From an uncultured Eubacteriales bacterium (GTDB lineage Bacteria; Bacillota; Clostridia; Lachnospirales; Bianqueaceae), in NCBI GenBank assembly GCA_902493345.1, contig CABUPM010000027.1:1-23001 (forward strand): DNA of 23,001 nt, written 5' to 3'. Of this stretch, positions 21,204 to 23,001 are shown one piece after another. Position 1 is the first letter of the stretch, and every line of letters begins with the position of its first letter. A program made the translations under genes and the position numbers. The notes under the pieces are model-generated. The model worked only from the letters and a program-made list of their open reading frames with translations, was not told the DNA's origin and did not search any database.

Positions 21204-21962
21204 TCATGGCTCTAAGTCCAGCACCTCTTTGATATTGTCACGAAATCCACGGCTGACCGGAAGCGGCTGTGAGCAGTTAAACAGCCAAACCGTTGCCTCC
21301 CGGCCTTCGTTTTCCACTCTCTGAATCTGATCGATATTCACTAGGATGGTCCGGTGAATCCTGCGCAGCCGGTCAATTCCATAGGCTTCCAGCTGCTGAA
21401 GGATCTCGTCGAATATCCCTCGTTCCGCGCGGACCTCCTCTACCTTTCCGGAAATCCGCATGATGGTAAGCACGCCTTTTAACAGCTGAATACACGCGAT
21501 CTCATTGACATTATACCGACAGACCACATTTCCGATCTTAAATTGAATGTTCTGTGCCTGATCATACTTTTTCTTCAGATATTCCGGTATCCCTAACGCC
21601 TCTCCCACCGAGGAAACAAGCTCCACCTCACTATAGGGCTTTACCAGGAAGTCATAGCTGCAGATTCTCTGCAAAACCCTTCCGCGCAAATGTCTGTGAT
21701 TGCTGATAAATATGATCGGTGTATTCAAATAGATCCGAGTCTGCCGAATCTGCTCCGCCAGATGAATTCCTGTAATCCCTGTGCCTTCGATCTCAATGTC
21801 CAATAAAAACAGACTGTACCGATTGCCGCGTATGCACTCAACCGCTTCCTGCGGCGTCCTGCATACATCCAGCGTATATTCCGGAAAGCTTTTTCCCAGA
21901 ATAGCCCGCATCCTGGCGCATTCTGTTTCTTCATCGTCCAGATACAGAATTCGGTTCTCCAC
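21204..21962 (-). CDS. LytTR family response regulator
   Basis: The protein has 252 residues when started at the GTG at 21962. The receiver domain (1-125) has the acidic pair D9-D10, phospho-acceptor D55 (LFLLDIEIEG) and K108 (FLVKPYSE). The C-terminal LytTR DNA-binding domain (about 140-250) includes VCRYNVNEIACIQ, RLRRIHRTILVNIDQI and PLPVSRGFRDNIKEVL. It is of the AgrA/LytR type. AGGAGGTG at 21970-21977 is 7 nt before the GTG; an upstream in-frame TTG (21983) lies before that site and is rejected. It overlaps the sensor kinase gene by 32 nt. Its target genes are not evident; NfeD directly downstream is a candidate. Confidence 0.92.
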   Translation of the reverse strand: MENRILYLDDEETECARMRAILGKSFPEYTLDVCRTPQEAVECIRGNRYSLFLLDIEIEGTGITGIHLAEQIRQTRIYLNTPIIFISNHRHLRGRVLQRICSYDFLVKPYSEVELVSSVGEALGIPEYLKKKYDQAQNIQFKIGNVVCRYNVNEIACIQLLKGVLTIMRISGKVEEVRAERGIFDEILQQLEAYGIDRLRRIHRTILVNIDQIQRVENEGREATVWLFNCSQPLPVSRGFRDNIKEVLDLEP

Positions 21963-23001
21963 TCCCCGGCACCTCCTGTACAAAGCTTACTTCTACCCGA
22001 AAGACTCCGTCCTGATCCTCTAACAGCAACTCTCCGCCGCTCTTCTCCAGTACTTTGGAGACCTGATATAATCCCAGTCCCTGATGCCCCTGCTCCTGCT
22101 TGGTTGTAAAATTCTTCTCCGTCATCTTGGCTATACTGGGCATATCTCCCGGAATCGGATTCTCGATGATCAGGCTCTGCTTCCGCCGTCTCCCCTCCAG
22201 TACACTCTCCAAACGGACACCGACCCATCGGCGTTCCAGCTCCTGTCCCCGTACAGCGTCCATCGCATTATCCATCAGGTTCTGAAAAACCTCGACCAGC
22301 TTATATTCCGCCAGCGGAAAGTCTGGCAGCTGCGGCGTCGCGTAGACCCGAAGGTTGATCCCTTCCCGGCGCGCTGTCTCATATTGTCCGTACAGAAGCG
22401 CCCGGAACAGGGGATGCTCTATCTGCAGCAGAATATCATTGAGCTGGTTCTCCACGGACAGATCCTTATAATAGCTCTGCACCTCCTGACGAAGCTTCTC
22501 CATGTTGTCCTGCGTCATCACAAGATCATGCAAATAATTCAGGTGTTTCCGGTAATCATGCGCCCGGGTTCTCGCACTGTCCACATAGTCCTCCATCGCG
22601 TGAATATAGCGTTCATTGGCGACAATCTTCTGCGATTCATGGATAGCACGGAATGCCAGCAGCGTCCCGCCGAAGAGGCAGAGCATCAAAAAATGCAGCA
22701 GCATAAACATACCTGGAAGGCGTCCCAGGTTTTCCCGTCCCGTATTTTGCAGAAACTGGGACAGAATCAGAACCGGCACGCCTAAAATAGCAATCAGGAC
22801 CCAACAGAGCTGACGATGCTCATAATACTGCGTAACCAGTCCATGCTTACGGATGATCCACTGGAGCAGCAAAACACAGCCGAGCGTCGATCCATTGACC
22901 AACAGGACCTCCAGCAGATCATCCCATTCGCTGGGTACGAAACAACGGAACAACAGCTTCAGATATTCTGTCACTGCCAGCGCGAAAAGCGCGTGTAAAA
23001 C
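21931..23001 (-). CDS. GHKL sensor histidine kinase, AgrC type (5' end cut by window edge)
   Basis: The minus-strand frame is open from the stop at 21931 to the window edge at 23001, giving 356 visible codons. A GTG at 22974 is possible, but no ribosome site precedes it and the codons upstream (VLHALFALA) are hydrophobic, so the true start is probably outside the window. The visible part has at least three membrane segments, a dimerisation region with the HPK10 pattern RAHDYRKHLNYLHD (phosphorylated His codon at 22560-22558), an N box NLMDNAMDAV and a G box GHQGLGLYQVSKVLEKSGG. Kinases of this kind usually sense peptides and pair with LytTR regulators, as here. Confidence 0.9.
   Translation of the reverse strand, partial: VLHALFALAVTEYLKLLFRCFVPSEWDDLLEVLLVNGSTLGCVLLLQWIIRKHGLVTQYYEHRQLCWVLIAILGVPVLILSQFLQNTGRENLGRLPGMFMLLHFLMLCLFGGTLLAFRAIHESQKIVANERYIHAMEDYVDSARTRAHDYRKHLNYLHDLVMTQDNMEKLRQEVQSYYKDLSVENQLNDILLQIEHPLFRALLYGQYETARREGINLRVYATPQLPDFPLAEYKLVEVFQNLMDNAMDAVRGQELERRWVGVRLESVLEGRRRKQSLIIENPIPGDMPSIAKMTEKNFTTKQEQGHQGLGLYQVSKVLEKSGGELLLEDQDGVFRVEVSFVQEVPGSGEPNSVSGR

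Noticed and set aside
21963..21983. TTG start for the response regulator
   Set aside because: The ribosome site AGGAGGTG lies after this codon and fits the GTG at 21962.
22972..22974. GTG at 22972-22974 as the true kinase start
   Set aside because: There is no ribosome site before it, and the open hydrophobic frame continues to the window edge.

Overview
The window looks like chromosomal DNA of an anaerobic Gram-positive bacterium of the Clostridia, most likely Lachnospiraceae. The reasons are strong Shine-Dalgarno sites before almost every gene, sigma-A type promoters, Fur-family/PerR, LCP and VTC/DUF4956 proteins, an archaeal-type AspRS, an Fe-S aldo/keto reductase and an intracellular GH28 enzyme. 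The family placement is an inference from gene content, not from a search. Twenty protein-coding genes are supported. All lie on the minus strand except perR at 1063-1500. The first (mutS2) and last (sensor kinase) run off the window edges. I saw no rRNA, tRNA, CRISPR array, insertion sequence or prophage gene, and no gene-free gap longer than about 160 bases.

Layout, left to right. (1) 1-975: trmL and the start of mutS2, joined by a TGATG overlap. (2) 976-1500: perR, divergent from trmL, with a perfect consensus promoter whose -10 box is covered by a Per/Fur-box-like palindrome. (3) 1475-3108: an AsnC/Lrp regulator and a class I aminotransferase joined by an ATGA overlap. The aminotransferase end overlaps the end of perR by 26 bp, tail to tail. 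(4) 3218-8322: a complete operon with promoter, a large uncharacterised protein, a GH28 pectinase-like enzyme, an Fe-S aldo/keto reductase and a terminator. None of the three has an export signal, so it reads as cytoplasmic breakdown of imported pectin fragments. (5) 8351-11709: VTC-domain protein, DUF4956 membrane protein and a Cthe_2159-like beta-helix lipoprotein, with a candidate promoter/operator and a clear terminator. (6) 11735-13184: aspS2 (archaeal-type AspRS) with its own promoter and terminator. (7) 13193-18604: LCP protein, MoxR ATPase, DUF58 protein and a TgpA-like membrane transglutaminase, behind an extended -10 promoter. (8) 18635-21164: NfeD, an SPFH/stomatin protein and a CmpB-type membrane protein with a coiled-coil N-terminus. 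(9) 21204-23001: a LytTR response regulator and a GHKL sensor kinase of AgrC type, overlapping by 32 nt.

Most of the window is ordinary core genome. The parts most worth a second look are the VTC-DUF4956-Cthe_2159 cassette beside the pectin operon, the 853-residue unassigned protein in that operon, the PerR-box/promoter overlap, the possible RNA switch before the CmpB-type gene, and the coiled-coil CmpB protein linked to SPFH/NfeD. I did not find anything I would call a new defence or mobile system. Start codons were revised where the Shine-Dalgarno position demanded it (AsnC/Lrp, GH28, DUF4956, AspRS, CmpB, NfeD, response regulator).
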